A DNA stretch of 64,000 nt from Candidatus Peregrinibacteria bacterium (GCA_030649955.1 JAUSFD010000029.1:1-64000), one strand, 5' to 3'. Numbered from the stretch's first letter, positions 18,621 to 27,118 are shown. Notes: a model not told the origin generated them from the sequence alone. Made by a program: numbers and translations.

Positions 18621-18908
18621 GATCCTTGTGGGAAAGGATGATCGGGCAGGAGGCCCCTCGTAGCTCGCTCGCGGCGAGCGTAGTGGGGCCGTGCTGCACC
18701 GTGGGGAACTATCTGCATAATTGTAGGGAAGAGCGATTAGGCAGGAGACCCCTCGTAGCCCCGCAGAACGGGGCGAAGTGGGGCCGGGCCGCACCGTGGG
18801 GAACTATCTGCATAATTGTAGGGAAGAGCGATTAGGCAGGAGACCCCTCGTAGCCCCGAGCGGAGCCGAGGGGCGAAGTGTGGCCGCACCATGGGGAATT
18901 ATCTGCAT
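18598..18908 (-). repeat. Tandem repeat of the metallo-hydrolase translation-start region (period 95-98 nt)
   Basis: The stretch covering the gene's ATG and first ~8 codons occurs at 18598, 18696, 18791 and, with two changes, 18886. Spacings are 98, 95 and 95 nt. Between copies sits a variable GC-rich hairpin flanked by constant ACTTCG and CTACGAGG words. The periods are not multiples of three, so upstream ATGs open short frames rather than extending the enzyme. The remaining spacer to 19056 shows no gene. Confidence 0.9.
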
Positions 18909-19056
18909 CGAGAGTATGTGCGAGTATTCCCTCTAGTATAGCGGAAAATTGGAGGAAACGGCAGAGGAGATGATACGGATACTCTGGAGAGTCACCTAGG
19001 GAGAAACAAGACAGAGAACCGAGGAGGTGCAGGATGGTATGCTGCTTGTGTAATAG

Positions 19057-20775
19057 ATGCGTCACAACCGTACCCACCGGTTCACCTTTCCTCTCTGGGC
19101 ACCACTGTGCATCGTGCCTTTCGTCGTCCTCCTCTTCGCCATCATCCACTTCGGCGTCCCCGTAGTCGTTGGCGATTTCTGGGGGACCATCCCCTTTATG
19201 GAAGAGGTATTGCTGCGGCACGAGTTCCAGCCATCGTTCCTTCTCTCACAATTCAATGAGCATCGTTTTCCGTTGCCACTGCTTCTGATAACAGGGATGG
19301 CGCTCCTGACAGGGTGGAACATCTACGCCGAGCTCCTGATCGCCCCCATGGCAGCCGCCGCAAGTGTGGCGCTCCTCTGCACTCTTTTTTCTCGCACGCT
19401 TCCAGACCGCCACTGGAGTGAGAGAGCAGGGATGTGCGTCTTCACATCCTGGCTGTTGTTCTCCCTCACGGGAAGACACGTTTGGCTCATGAGCATTCAC
19501 TTGACAGCGTGGGTTTCCATTGCTTGCTTCCTCGGAGCCGTACTCCTCGCAACGGGCCGACCTCTGACTTTCTCACGCTTCCTCGGAGTCATTGCCCTCT
19601 GCGTAGCTTCATCCTTCTCGTTTGGTTTCGGCCTGCTCTCCTGGATCGCGATCCTGCCACTCATGGTAGTGCAGCCCGTTCCCCCTCTCAGAGGTTCGCC
19701 CCTGCAAATGCACAGGCGCATAGTCTGGGTCGCTCTATACCTAGCGGCATGGTCCGCAACGGTGTTCGTCTACTTCCATGGTTATTCGTCGCCCCCGAGC
19801 CATCCCAGCCCAGTATTCGGACTCCAACACCCTGTGCTCCTCGTGCAGTTCATCTCCACGCTCGGTGGCGCACCCCTGTTCCCGCAGTCTCCAATCCTTG
19901 CCAGCACTCTTGGCGCACTCACTGCCCTTGGAACAATGGGATTGCTCGCACACGCACTCCGCCAACGCCGAATGCCCCCGAGTGCCTTGCCCTGGGTCAG
20001 CATCGCCCTATTCTCGTTGCTCTCCTGCATCCTCATCGGCATCGCTCGTGTGGGGTTCGGTTCGTACGTCGCTCTGTCACCGCGATACTTCTCCGTAGCC
20101 TCCCTCTGGCTCGTGGCCGTCCTCTCGCTGAGTATTCTGCTCACCACTTTTCCGAGGATCCCGGTGCTTCTCGCCCTGGGCATCATGGAATCGCTCGTCA
20201 TAGTCCACTCCATGAGGGAATGGACACCATGGGAACAATTGAGCGCAAATTTCCGCCGGGGAATGGCATGCCTTCAGTCGTACGAAATCTCCTCCGATGC
20301 ATGCCTGAGGGAGCTCTCAGCAGGCGAACCCGAGAGTGTGCGGGCATTCGCCCCCGCCCTTGAGCGCATGGGCATGGTGCAGATGTTCTCTCTCCCTGCA
20401 GATGTCTCCTACGTTCTCGCCCCCGATGAGCAGCTCGGTGCATGGGAGCACACAGAGAACCTGGATACGGGAACAGGAGACTCTTCCTCGATTGTTATGG
20501 GGTGGGCAGTTCTCCCATCCTGCAGGAAGGCAGAGCACGTTGTGCTCACGTATGGACATGACCACACTCTCCTCGCGCACACCACAGCGATTCTCTCCCG
20601 CAAGGACATCGCTGCAGAACGCGGCACCTGCTTCCGAAAGTCCGGATGGACGGTGGAAATTTCTCGAGATGCTTTCGAACGTGCACGACAGATCGGTCTC
20701 GTTGAGGCTTGGGTATACGACGAGCAATTGCACCAGGTATTCCTTCTCACGAACGAAGAACAATTCAACTCCTGA
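19057..20775 (+). CDS. Polytopic membrane protein of unknown function
   Basis: The 572-residue protein has roughly ten hydrophobic segments in residues 1-385, then a ~185-residue soluble C-terminal domain. An early loop (GDFWGTIPFMEE) and later HRFPLPLLLITG recall the layout of GT-C-type lipid-linked sugar transferases, but no family signature is clear. I do not assign a function. The ATG at 19057 precedes the first hydrophobic segment. It ends 2 nt from the convergent methyltransferase gene. Confidence 0.75.
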   Translation: MRHNRTHRFTFPLWAPLCIVPFVVLLFAIIHFGVPVVVGDFWGTIPFMEEVLLRHEFQPSFLLSQFNEHRFPLPLLLITGMALLTGWNIYAELLIAPMAAAASVALLCTLFSRTLPDRHWSERAGMCVFTSWLLFSLTGRHVWLMSIHLTAWVSIACFLGAVLLATGRPLTFSRFLGVIALCVASSFSFGFGLLSWIAILPLMVVQPVPPLRGSPLQMHRRIVWVALYLAAWSATVFVYFHGYSSPPSHPSPVFGLQHPVLLVQFISTLGGAPLFPQSPILASTLGALTALGTMGLLAHALRQRRMPPSALPWVSIALFSLLSCILIGIARVGFGSYVALSPRYFSVASLWLVAVLSLSILLTTFPRIPVLLALGIMESLVIVHSMREWTPWEQLSANFRRGMACLQSYEISSDACLRELSAGEPESVRAFAPALERMGMVQMFSLPADVSYVLAPDEQLGAWEHTENLDTGTGDSSSIVMGWAVLPSCRKAEHVVLTYGHDHTLLAHTTAILSRKDIAAERGTCFRKSGWTVEISRDAFERARQIGLVEAWVYDEQLHQVFLLTNEEQFNS

Positions 20776-20777
20776 CA

Positions 20778-21560
20778 TCACCCTTTCGTCGCGATGATGA
20801 GGTCTTGGAAGTTATCTCCACCCGAGAGAGAGGGGGTCCTCCCCGACCAGTGCCCGCGGTAGATGGGGGGGCGAAGGGACAGGCCGAATCTCTCGTACAA
20901 CCGCAGAATGAACTCCTCCTCGTACACCACCATCCACTCCGGACAATCCTCCCGGAGGATGGAGAAGCTCGCGTAACGGGGGAAAGAAGAAAGCCGCTGA
21001 GTAGCGCCCTCGTCGAGTTGTACTATCACCTCCTCTTCCCGCAGTATTCTCTCATCTGGTCGGAAGAAATACGTACTGTAGCAGCGTCCACCGGGTTTCA
21101 GTACACGAGCGATTTCCTGCATGTACCTCTCGATGTCCCACGGGAGCATGTGGGTGAAAACGGAGTTCAGGAAGACGAAATCGAAGGAGGTATCGGCGTA
21201 CGGGAATGTGTAGCTCGATGCGGTCCTCGGACCGTGAGGATTGTTGATCGGACAGTACAAATTCGCATGTTGGAAACCGAAGTTTGGGTATGCCGACGTG
21301 ATGTACTTCTGGCACCAATCAATGGACGTCGCATTTGGATCAAAGCCTTCGTAGCGTGCTTCAGGCCCCAGGAACTGTGTAAGCGCGACGGCAATTCTCC
21401 CCACCCCACATCCTACATCGAGAATGCGCTCATTGGGCTGGAGATCGCAGAGGGATCGGAAGATGCCAACGACGATCTCCCCAACTTCGGGCGATCCTCC
21501 GACGCTCCCGAGCAGGTCTGCAGGGAATATCTCAACGGGTCGTGCAGTTGCGATAGGCAT
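20778..21560 (-). CDS. Class I SAM-dependent methyltransferase
   Basis: The 260-residue protein carries the canonical motif I ILDVGCGVGRIA (~45-57), motif II YEGFDPN and FDFVFLNSVFTHM (post I/motif IV region), then LKPGGRCYSTYF (motif V-VI). It fits the Methyltransf_11/25 small-molecule group. The ATG at 21560 is supported by a promoter whose -10 ends 6 nt upstream. No neighbour specifies the substrate. Confidence 0.87.
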   Translation of the reverse strand: MPIATARPVEIFPADLLGSVGGSPEVGEIVVGIFRSLCDLQPNERILDVGCGVGRIAVALTQFLGPEARYEGFDPNATSIDWCQKYITSAYPNFGFQHANLYCPINNPHGPRTASSYTFPYADTSFDFVFLNSVFTHMLPWDIERYMQEIARVLKPGGRCYSTYFFRPDERILREEEVIVQLDEGATQRLSSFPRYASFSILREDCPEWMVVYEEEFILRLYERFGLSLRPPIYRGHWSGRTPSLSGGDNFQDLIIATKG

Positions 21561-21566
21561 AAGGGC

Positions 21567-21594
21567 AGTGTACAGACACAGATCTCCGCTGCAA
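21567..21594 (-). promoter_or_regulatory. Promoter of the methyltransferase gene, leaderless configuration
   Basis: On the minus strand TTGCAG (21589-21594), a 16-nt spacer and TACACT (21567-21572) end 6 nt before the ATG at 21560. Confidence 0.5.
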
Positions 21595-21602
21595 TCGCCG
21601 CA

Positions 21603-22370
21603 TCACAGTGCAACGGAATGTAGGAGAGCGCTGCGCTCCTGCTCTGTGAGGGGACGGAGCTTCCCCGGCTTCAGGGCAGAGTCTTCGAGCGTCATAATGC
21701 GCACGCGCTTGAGGGTCTTCACGGGAGCACCCACCTTCTCGCACATCCTACGGATCTGCCGGTTCTTCCCTTCTGTCAGGGCTATCCGGAATACGTTGGG
21801 TGCGAGCCTACGGACCTTCGCCCTCTTCGTCTGGCTTCCCAGGATCACCATCCCCTCAGCGAGCTTCTTGAGTGCGCCTTCACGGATATCCTTCGTAACC
21901 GTCACCTCGTACTCCTTCTCATGATCGAACTTCGGGTGCGTCAGCCGGTACGCGAGCACGCCGTCGTTCGTGAGGAGGAGCAAGCCTTCGGAATCCTTAT
22001 CGAGGCGACCGACGGGGAAAATTTTTCCGCGGAGGTTCTTTGGGAGTAGTTCTCGAACCGTCGGTGCTCGTTTATTCGTTGATTCGTTTATTCGTTTATT
22101 CGCTTTCGAATCAACGAGTAAACCAGTGAACGAATCAACGTTCGATGTGATCACTCCTACTGGCTTGTTCAGGAGGTAATACAACATCTCTTTCCTGGCC
22201 TCCAAGACCTTGCCGTCGACTTCAATCGTGTCCTTCTCCGGATCCGCCTTCTGCCCCAGAATCGCGGGCTTCCCGTTGACCTTCACGAGCCCCGCCTCGA
22301 TGTACTCCTCTGCCTTCCGTCGCGAGGCGATGCCACGGGCCGAGAGAATTTTCTGCAACCGCTCGAGCAT
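21603..22370 (-). CDS. RsuA/RluB-family rRNA pseudouridine synthase with a 24-residue repeat-encoded insert
   Basis: The 255-residue protein has an N-terminal S4 domain (LQKILSARGIASRRKAEEYI) and the catalytic region GRLDKDSEGLLLLTNDG, whose Asp is the nucleophile of this family. C-terminal KNRQIRRMCEKVGAPV is also typical. It should isomerise a uridine in 23S or 16S rRNA. Between ITSNVDS and PTVRELLP, where family members have only a few residues (D-P-x-G-R), there are about 22-24 extra residues rich in Lys, Asn, Arg and Ser. They are encoded exactly by a 72-bp palindromic repeat at 22069-22140. The insert preserves the frame and lies in a loop before the catalytic motif, so the enzyme may still be active. 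Confidence 0.92.
   Translation of the reverse strand: MLERLQKILSARGIASRRKAEEYIEAGLVKVNGKPAILGQKADPEKDTIEVDGKVLEARKEMLYYLLNKPVGVITSNVDSFTGLLVDSKANKRINESTNKRAPTVRELLPKNLRGKIFPVGRLDKDSEGLLLLTNDGVLAYRLTHPKFDHEKEYEVTVTKDIREGALKKLAEGMVILGSQTKRAKVRRLAPNVFRIALTEGKNRQIRRMCEKVGAPVKTLKRVRIMTLEDSALKPGKLRPLTEQERSALLHSVAL
22069..22140. repeat. Palindromic octamer-array element inserted in frame in the pseudouridine synthase gene
   Basis: Two ~34-nt arms made of degenerate CGTTKATT octamers point head to head around a 4-nt centre. The same family occurs in 23S rRNA (32034-32114) and flanks the four-helix-bundle gene (48330-48805). Its length of 72 bp keeps the reading frame. Confidence 0.9.
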
Positions 22371-22376
22371 AGAAGT

Positions 22377-22400
22377 ATTGTACGGGAAATCTCTCCCGTA
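22377..22400 (-). promoter_or_regulatory. -10 element and inverted repeat before the pseudouridine synthase gene
   Basis: TACAAT (22377-22382, minus strand) ends 6 nt before the ATG at 22370. It overlaps a 6+6 inverted repeat, ACGGGA/TCCCGT, at 22382-22399. No good -35 is visible, so the inverted repeat could be an activator or operator site. Confidence 0.4.
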
Positions 22401-22420
22401 ATCCCTTTTACCGAGCGCAA

Positions 22421-22490
22421 TGAGCTATGAGCTTTGAGCGATGAGAAATAGCAAGCTCAAAGCTCACCGCTCACAGCTCATCCCTCACTG
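22421..22490. repeat. Palindromic heptamer-array element (GAGCTNT type)
   Basis: Four degenerate heptamers (GAGCTAT, GAGCTTT, GAGCGAT, GAGAAAT) face an opposed array ending in GCTCA units. The element fills the gap between the pseudouridine synthase promoter and the end of the SLH gene. Confidence 0.8.
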
Positions 22491-22501
22491 GAGAATCATC
22501 A

Positions 22502-23251
22502 CTAGAGAATATCCTCGCGGATTGCATCTAGCTTAATGCGTTCGTAGATGACTTTCGCGGTCTCCGCACGGTTGATCTGCGCATCGGGCTTGAACTCCCC
22601 CGTCTCGGCACCGCGCTCATCCTTGTAGCCAGCGACGATGCCGGAGAAGGCGGCGTGTGCGATGTCCGATTCGTAGGGATGACCCACGGTGTCCGTGAAG
22701 TTCGAGAAGAGGGGAACTACCGTGTCTCCGAAAACGTCGTGGACGATCGTGAGGACCTCGGCACGGTGCGCAGGGCGATCGAGATCGATCGGCTGCTGGA
22801 AGAGGCGTACGCCACGCTGCTCTGCGCAGACGATGTAGCGCTCAGCCCAGTGCCCCTCCACGGCGTTGTACTGCGGGGCTCCGGTGCACTCCGCGGTATC
22901 CACCTTTGCGGCCTTCATCGCCATCTTCAGGATCTCCGCGATCGTCACCGGCCGGCTAGGGCTGAATTCCCCAGTGAGGCGGCCTGTGTCATCACGATAC
23001 CCGGAGACGATCTCCCACTCCGCGAGTGCCGCGACGAAGGGGCTGAACCAGTCGGCTTCCGTCACATCGTTGAACACGGGGCCCGTGATGTCCTCCAGCT
23101 GAGCGATGACATCATTGAAGTCCGCCGCGTGCGTTGTCTCCCAGATCTTGAGCTCCTCGCGCAGCGCGACCACCTCATCGAAGAACGCGTGAGAGGTGAC
23201 TCCGATCACGCTCAGCGTGAGCACTCCAGCAGCGATAGCGTATTTGCGCAT
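22502..23251 (-). CDS. Secreted protein with three S-layer homology (SLH) domains
   Basis: From the ATG at 23251 the product is 249 residues. It has a signal peptide (MRKYAIAAGVLTLSVIGVTSHA) and a short helical region, then three SLH modules: near NDVTEADWFSPFV...GYRDDTG..GEFSP, near HWAERYIVCAEQRGV, and near DTVGHPYESDIAHAAFSGIV...GEFKPDAQINRAE. SLH modules bind secondary wall polymers in other bacteria. This protein is almost all SLH, so it may be an anchoring or lattice subunit. The longer open frame to 23308 runs across the promoter and is not used. The larger S-layer protein at 39025-43251 shares the SLH fold. Confidence 0.9.
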   Translation of the reverse strand: MRKYAIAAGVLTLSVIGVTSHAFFDEVVALREELKIWETTHAADFNDVIAQLEDITGPVFNDVTEADWFSPFVAALAEWEIVSGYRDDTGRLTGEFSPSRPVTIAEILKMAMKAAKVDTAECTGAPQYNAVEGHWAERYIVCAEQRGVRLFQQPIDLDRPAHRAEVLTIVHDVFGDTVVPLFSNFTDTVGHPYESDIAHAAFSGIVAGYKDERGAETGEFKPDAQINRAETAKVIYERIKLDAIREDIL

Positions 23252-23279
23252 GGGGATGTTTGTGTAACAGTTCACCATT

Positions 23280-23308
23280 ATTATACTACGTTTCTGGTTG
23301 AAGTTCAA
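23280..23308 (-). promoter_or_regulatory. Consensus sigma70 promoter of the SLH gene
   Basis: On the minus strand TTGAAC (23303-23308), a 17-nt spacer and TATAAT (23280-23285). The block is nearly identical to the promoter at 25625-25653. Both lie directly beside a GGGAACA-type palindrome, so repeat and promoter were probably duplicated together. Confidence 0.75.
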
Positions 23309-23321
23309 CTACCCCTTGTCG

Positions 23322-23408
23322 AGGGAACAGGGGGGAACCGGGAAAAGACTCACGGTGGAGAGGTCCTGTTTTTCATTCCCCGTTCCCTGTTCCCGGTTCC
23401 CTGTTCCC
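23322..23408. repeat. Palindromic heptamer-array element (GGGAACA type), copy 1
   Basis: Arms of GGGAACA/GGGAACC heptamers face TTCCCTG/TTCCCGG heptamers around a ~35-nt centre. It ends 2 nt before the stop codon of the kinase gene. Other copies are at 25548-25611 and 38890-38954. Confidence 0.85.
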
Positions 23409-23409
23409 A

Positions 23410-25500
23410 CTAAGGAAGGTTCTTCTCATAACGAACCAGCGGTACACGATAGGTGAAGGTGGTCCCCTTCCCCTCCTCTGAGGTCACCGTGATTTCTCCG
23501 TTCTGGAGCTTGAGGAAGTTCATAGCAATGTAGAGACCCAGGCCTGCGCTCTTGTCGGGGCTCGCACTCCCACCGAGGATCTGGTCGCGTGTGAAGAGCT
23601 TCTTCAGCATCTCTGGGCTCATACCCTTCCCCGTATCCGAGACATCGACGACACCGTAGTCACCCTCCTTGCGAATGCGCACAGTGATGCCACCCTTCTC
23701 TGTGTGCTTGATGGCATTGCTCACAGAGTTGCTCACTGCCTCGGCGAGTTTGTCGTGATCGGCGAGGACGTCGATGTCCTGCGCGAGGCCCTCGAGTGTG
23801 AGCGTGAGTCCCTGTTTCTCAATCGTGACACGGTAGTCGCGCACAGCACGCTCGGCGACATCCTTGAGCTTCGTCGGCTTCAGTTCGACGGCGATCACCC
23901 CACGGTCGATGCGCGAGACGTTGAGGATGTCCGTGATCAAGTGCGAGTTCTGCGCATTGATCGTCTCCAGTTGCTTGAGCGGCTCCTGCATCTCTGGTGT
24001 GATTGTTCCATAATCCCCATCCAGCATGCTCTCGATGGTCCAGCGCATGGCGGTGACTGGCGCTTTCAGCTGGTGACTCACGAACGAGATGAAGTCATCC
24101 TTCATCTGCTCGACCTGCTTGCGCTCGGTGATGTCACGCGAGATCGAGGAAATGCCGATCGTCTTCCCCGCTTCATCCTTGACCGGTGACACGGTGAGAG
24201 AGATGGGAACCAGGTGCCCATCCTTCTTGGCGCAGTTCGTCTCGAAGTGCTTGAGGGTCTCGCCATCGCGGGTCTTCGCGAGGATCGTCTCCATCTCCGC
24301 GCGGTTCTCCTCTGGGAAGAGCATGCGGATGTGCTGGTTGAGGACCTCCGGAGCGCTGTAGCCGTACACGGCCTCAGCGGAGGCGTTCCATGTGCGGATA
24401 TGCCCCTCGAGGGTCAGACCGATGATGGCGTCATTCGAGGACCGGACGATCGAGGCCGTCTCGCTGAGCTGCAAATTCTTCTCCTGGAGCAGGCGGTTCA
24501 AGCGGTTGTTCCGCGCGCTCATCCGTGCGAGTCCGACGACCATCCCCAGCGTGCAGACAGTCAGGATCGCACCCGCAATGCTGATGTTGATCTTCACGCT
24601 CGTGAGCTCCGCGTAGGCCTGCTTCACCGGCTGCTGCGAGATGACCACCCAGAGATTGCGCCCTACCGCGAGGGGGAGGAACGTCGCCACCATGCGCTCG
24701 TGCGTGAGTGGGTCCACGTACTCCGCAGTGAGGAGCTCCCCACGGAGAGCGGCCTGGACGGGATCGAGCTGTGCATACCCCGCGTAGAGTTCGCCCGATG
24801 ACGCTGCGGAAGGATGTGCGACGAGTATCCCTCGATGATCGAGGACGAGGAGGTGGCCTCCGTGGGACACCTTCACATTCTGCAGCCACTTCGTGATCTG
24901 CCCCGTGTGGTACTCGAACATCAGGGTACCCAGCACTCCCCCCGTCCCTCCTACAATGGGCAGAGCGATTGCCAAGACGGATTCCGCTTTCCCTTCATCG
25001 GCACGCATGTAGACACCGGAGATGAAGGGCTTACGTCCTACCTGCGTCGCTGTGAACCATTCCTCCTGCGATAGGTCTGTCCCCGAGGCCGTGGTTTCCG
25101 TCGGGTATGCGCTCTCGAGCTTCCCCTGCGCATCCACCACCACCGCCCGGTCAATCTGTGGGTACGCCACAATGATCGCCTTCAATCGTGATGTGAGAGA
25201 GAACGCATCGCGCTCGCGAAGTGCCTGGAGTGTTCCCGGGATGGATGCAACTGCCCGCGCCAAACTCACACTGCGCGTGATGTCCTGCGTGAGCAGCTGC
25301 GAGACGTTGCTCGTCTGCGCGAGGTTCTCCGCACGTACCACCTCCTGCACGGACTGCGTTGCGATCCTGAACGTATAGATACTCAGGAGCGCGATGGGGA
25401 GAAAGGTCGCCAGGAATGGGAAGCCCCACTTGATGCGGCTCAGGAGGAGCGTCTTCGCCAAGCCCGCTGCGGCTGGTCTGTCAGGATGTTGGTGTTCCAT
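23410..25500 (-). CDS. Orphan membrane sensor histidine kinase (Cache-PAS-HisKA-HATPase)
   Basis: From the ATG at 25500 the protein is 696 residues. It has two membrane segments (~25-45 and ~300-325) bracketing a periplasmic dCache-like domain (AVVVDAQGKL; LLVLDHRGILVAHP). Next come a PAS domain (SSNDAIIGLTLEGHIRTWN) with a PAC tail (ISRDITERK), HisKA with the H-box SHQLKAPV, and HATPase_c with N-box NAIKHTEKGG, DTGKGM and AGLGLYI. It should autophosphorylate at the H-box His on sensing an extracellular ligand. No response regulator gene is adjacent. The upstream frame to 25617 is repeat-derived. The gene is bracketed by two copies of the GGGAACA palindrome. Confidence 0.92.
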   Translation of the reverse strand: MEHQHPDRPAAAGLAKTLLLSRIKWGFPFLATFLPIALLSIYTFRIATQSVQEVVRAENLAQTSNVSQLLTQDITRSVSLARAVASIPGTLQALRERDAFSLTSRLKAIIVAYPQIDRAVVVDAQGKLESAYPTETTASGTDLSQEEWFTATQVGRKPFISGVYMRADEGKAESVLAIALPIVGGTGGVLGTLMFEYHTGQITKWLQNVKVSHGGHLLVLDHRGILVAHPSAASSGELYAGYAQLDPVQAALRGELLTAEYVDPLTHERMVATFLPLAVGRNLWVVISQQPVKQAYAELTSVKINISIAGAILTVCTLGMVVGLARMSARNNRLNRLLQEKNLQLSETASIVRSSNDAIIGLTLEGHIRTWNASAEAVYGYSAPEVLNQHIRMLFPEENRAEMETILAKTRDGETLKHFETNCAKKDGHLVPISLTVSPVKDEAGKTIGISSISRDITERKQVEQMKDDFISFVSHQLKAPVTAMRWTIESMLDGDYGTITPEMQEPLKQLETINAQNSHLITDILNVSRIDRGVIAVELKPTKLKDVAERAVRDYRVTIEKQGLTLTLEGLAQDIDVLADHDKLAEAVSNSVSNAIKHTEKGGITVRIRKEGDYGVVDVSDTGKGMSPEMLKKLFTRDQILGGSASPDKSAGLGLYIAMNFLKLQNGEITVTSEEGKGTTFTYRVPLVRYEKNLP

Positions 25501-25509
25501 GAACAGAGT

Positions 25510-25515
25510 AGTATA
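25510..25515 (-). promoter_or_regulatory. -10 element before the kinase gene
   Basis: TATACT on the minus strand ends 9 nt before the ATG at 25500. The -35 region is weak and there is no Shine-Dalgarno sequence. Confidence 0.4.
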
Positions 25516-25547
25516 CCACAATTTCTGCCGCACATGGAGGGCCGCGG

Positions 25548-25611
25548 GACAGGGAACAGGGAACAGAATAACAGGGGCCCTGTTCCCTGATACTCTGTTC
25601 CCTGTTCCCTC
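25548..25611. repeat. Palindromic heptamer-array element (GGGAACA type), copy 2
   Basis: Opposed GGGAACA and TTCCCTG heptamers with a centre (GAATAACAGGG) shared with the copy at 38890-38954. It lies between the divergent kinase and coiled-coil genes. Confidence 0.85.
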
Positions 25612-25624
25612 TCTCAAGGACTAG

Positions 25625-25653
25625 TTGAACTTCCACCATAAAAGTAGTACAAT
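25625..25653 (+). promoter_or_regulatory. Sigma70 promoter of the coiled-coil secreted protein gene
   Basis: TTGAAC (25625-25630), a 17-nt spacer and TACAAT (25648-25653). The spacer is almost the same as that of the SLH gene promoter, so the two surface-protein genes are probably expressed together. Confidence 0.7.
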
Positions 25654-25679
25654 AGTCAGGAAACCTCACACCAATACCC

Positions 25680-26987
25680 ATGAAGAAACACTCACCCGCC
25701 AGGGGCGATTCGCGCTTCATCGTCGCATGCCTCATCACGGTCCTCAGTATGGCGTCGGCGATCGCGTACGTGTCGTACGCCAAGGACAATGGCGACGAAC
25801 AGGGTGCCAGCAAGAACAACTTCTCCCTCTCCCAGAGAAAGTCCAATTCCGGCAGCAATCGCTCCACGAGTCACAGTGCCTCCCGCAGTCAGCAGCGTTC
25901 TGAACAGAGCAGCGTAGACTTCGATTCCCAAGGCAGTGTTGAAGAGGACGGGACCACAGAGGAGGAAGGCAGTACGGAGGAGCGCCCCTCTTCGAAGGAG
26001 GAAGTGGAGAGCATCATCCAGCAAATCATCGAGGAGAAGAAGCAACAGCATGAGCGCGAGCAACAGGAACAGCAGCAGAGCAGTATGCAGCAATCGGAGG
26101 AGAGTTCCCCTGGACCTTCGAGCGTCAGTGGCCAGACCAGCGATCAGCAGAGACGCCTAGGGTGCTTCACACAGGACGGGTCCTGGACCACGGACCGCAG
26201 TCAGTGTGCGCAGAATCAGCAATCCTTCCATCAGGAGATTATCGATAGGCTCCAGGAGACGCACCAACAGACTCCCCTCGAGATCAAGCTCCAGGAACGC
26301 GGTGATGTGGAATCTGAGTGGACGGCATCTGCCCCGGCGACCGATGCGGTAGCGCCCGTGGAAACGCAGGTGGAGGTCCATATTCGCGAGCAGATGAAGC
26401 CGATCTTCGTCGATACCACCCGCATCGATGAGAAGCGCCAAGAGCTCCTCCTCGCCATTCAAGAGGCACAGACTCGGCTCACGCTCATTCAGCAGTCAGT
26501 CACCCTGCCCCAGTACGAGGACGACTACCTCACCCGCAGTATCGGCTGGCTGCTGAGCGGCTTCGACTACTTCTCCAGCGAGCGCACCATTGGGGAGATC
26601 GAGGAAATGGCAGCGTCCCTCAAGGAGGTCCTCACGAATACTGCAACGATCGTTGCGAAGGTGCATGCAGAGAGCGGCACCGAGTTACCGAGGATCACGA
26701 GCATCGTCGACAGGATTCAGCAATTGCTCGATACGGTCCCGTCCATCATCGCGCTGCTCACGGACGAGGGGATTACCGTCGATGAGCCTACGGTCATCGC
26801 GTACGTCGATGCGCTCCAGATCTTCGCGGAGGTCCGCGAGGAGTGCGGCGATACACCCAGCAGCTGCGCACGACTCTCTGAGGTGCTCGACCACATCGAA
26901 ATTATGCGCAACGGCATCGAGGTGGCCATTACCGAGGCCAATAGGCTCGATATCCACGAGAAAATCGAGGCGATCACCACGCAGTGA
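25680..26987 (+). CDS. Secreted Ser/Gln/Glu-rich coiled-coil protein of unknown function
   Basis: The 435-residue protein has a signal peptide or N-terminal anchor (RFIVACLITVLSMASAIAYVSYA). Residues ~35-155 are low-complexity, rich in Ser, Gln and Glu, with long charged coiled coil (EEVESIIQQIIEEKKQQ). Residues ~240-435 are helical and more conserved-looking. Cys residues occur only at ~160-180 and ~395-405. No domain is recognised. Its promoter matches that of the SLH gene, and a strong terminator follows, so it is a single-gene unit. A cell-envelope structural role is a guess. Confidence 0.75.
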   Translation: MKKHSPARGDSRFIVACLITVLSMASAIAYVSYAKDNGDEQGASKNNFSLSQRKSNSGSNRSTSHSASRSQQRSEQSSVDFDSQGSVEEDGTTEEEGSTEERPSSKEEVESIIQQIIEEKKQQHEREQQEQQQSSMQQSEESSPGPSSVSGQTSDQQRRLGCFTQDGSWTTDRSQCAQNQQSFHQEIIDRLQETHQQTPLEIKLQERGDVESEWTASAPATDAVAPVETQVEVHIREQMKPIFVDTTRIDEKRQELLLAIQEAQTRLTLIQQSVTLPQYEDDYLTRSIGWLLSGFDYFSSERTIGEIEEMAASLKEVLTNTATIVAKVHAESGTELPRITSIVDRIQQLLDTVPSIIALLTDEGITVDEPTVIAYVDALQIFAEVREECGDTPSSCARLSEVLDHIEIMRNGIEVAITEANRLDIHEKIEAITTQ

Positions 26988-27006
26988 GGGTATTCCCATG
27001 CACGTT

Positions 27007-27046
27007 AAAAATACCTGACTAGATGTCAGGTATTTTTGTCTTTTCT
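27007..27046 (+). terminator. Rho-independent terminator (bidirectional shape)
   Basis: A 13-bp stem (27007-27019 with 27025-27037), a 5-nt loop and a T-rich tail lie 20 nt after the coiled-coil gene. The A-run at the other side would also serve the minus strand. Confidence 0.85.
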
Positions 27047-27118
27047 TGAGAAAATCGGCACTCCTGATTTGACCCGAGGCCTAGCCTTAGCGGAAAATAG
27101 AAGCTATTCCTCCTTCCT

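Noticed and set aside
17229-18794. Longer start for the metallo-hydrolase at 18794
   Set aside because: The extra N-terminus is translated repeat sequence, while the ATG at 18620 begins the family's conserved first strand.
22069-22140. CRISPR array made of the CGTTKATT octamers
   Set aside because: Units are 8 nt with no spacers and reverse direction at the centre; no cas genes are present in the window.
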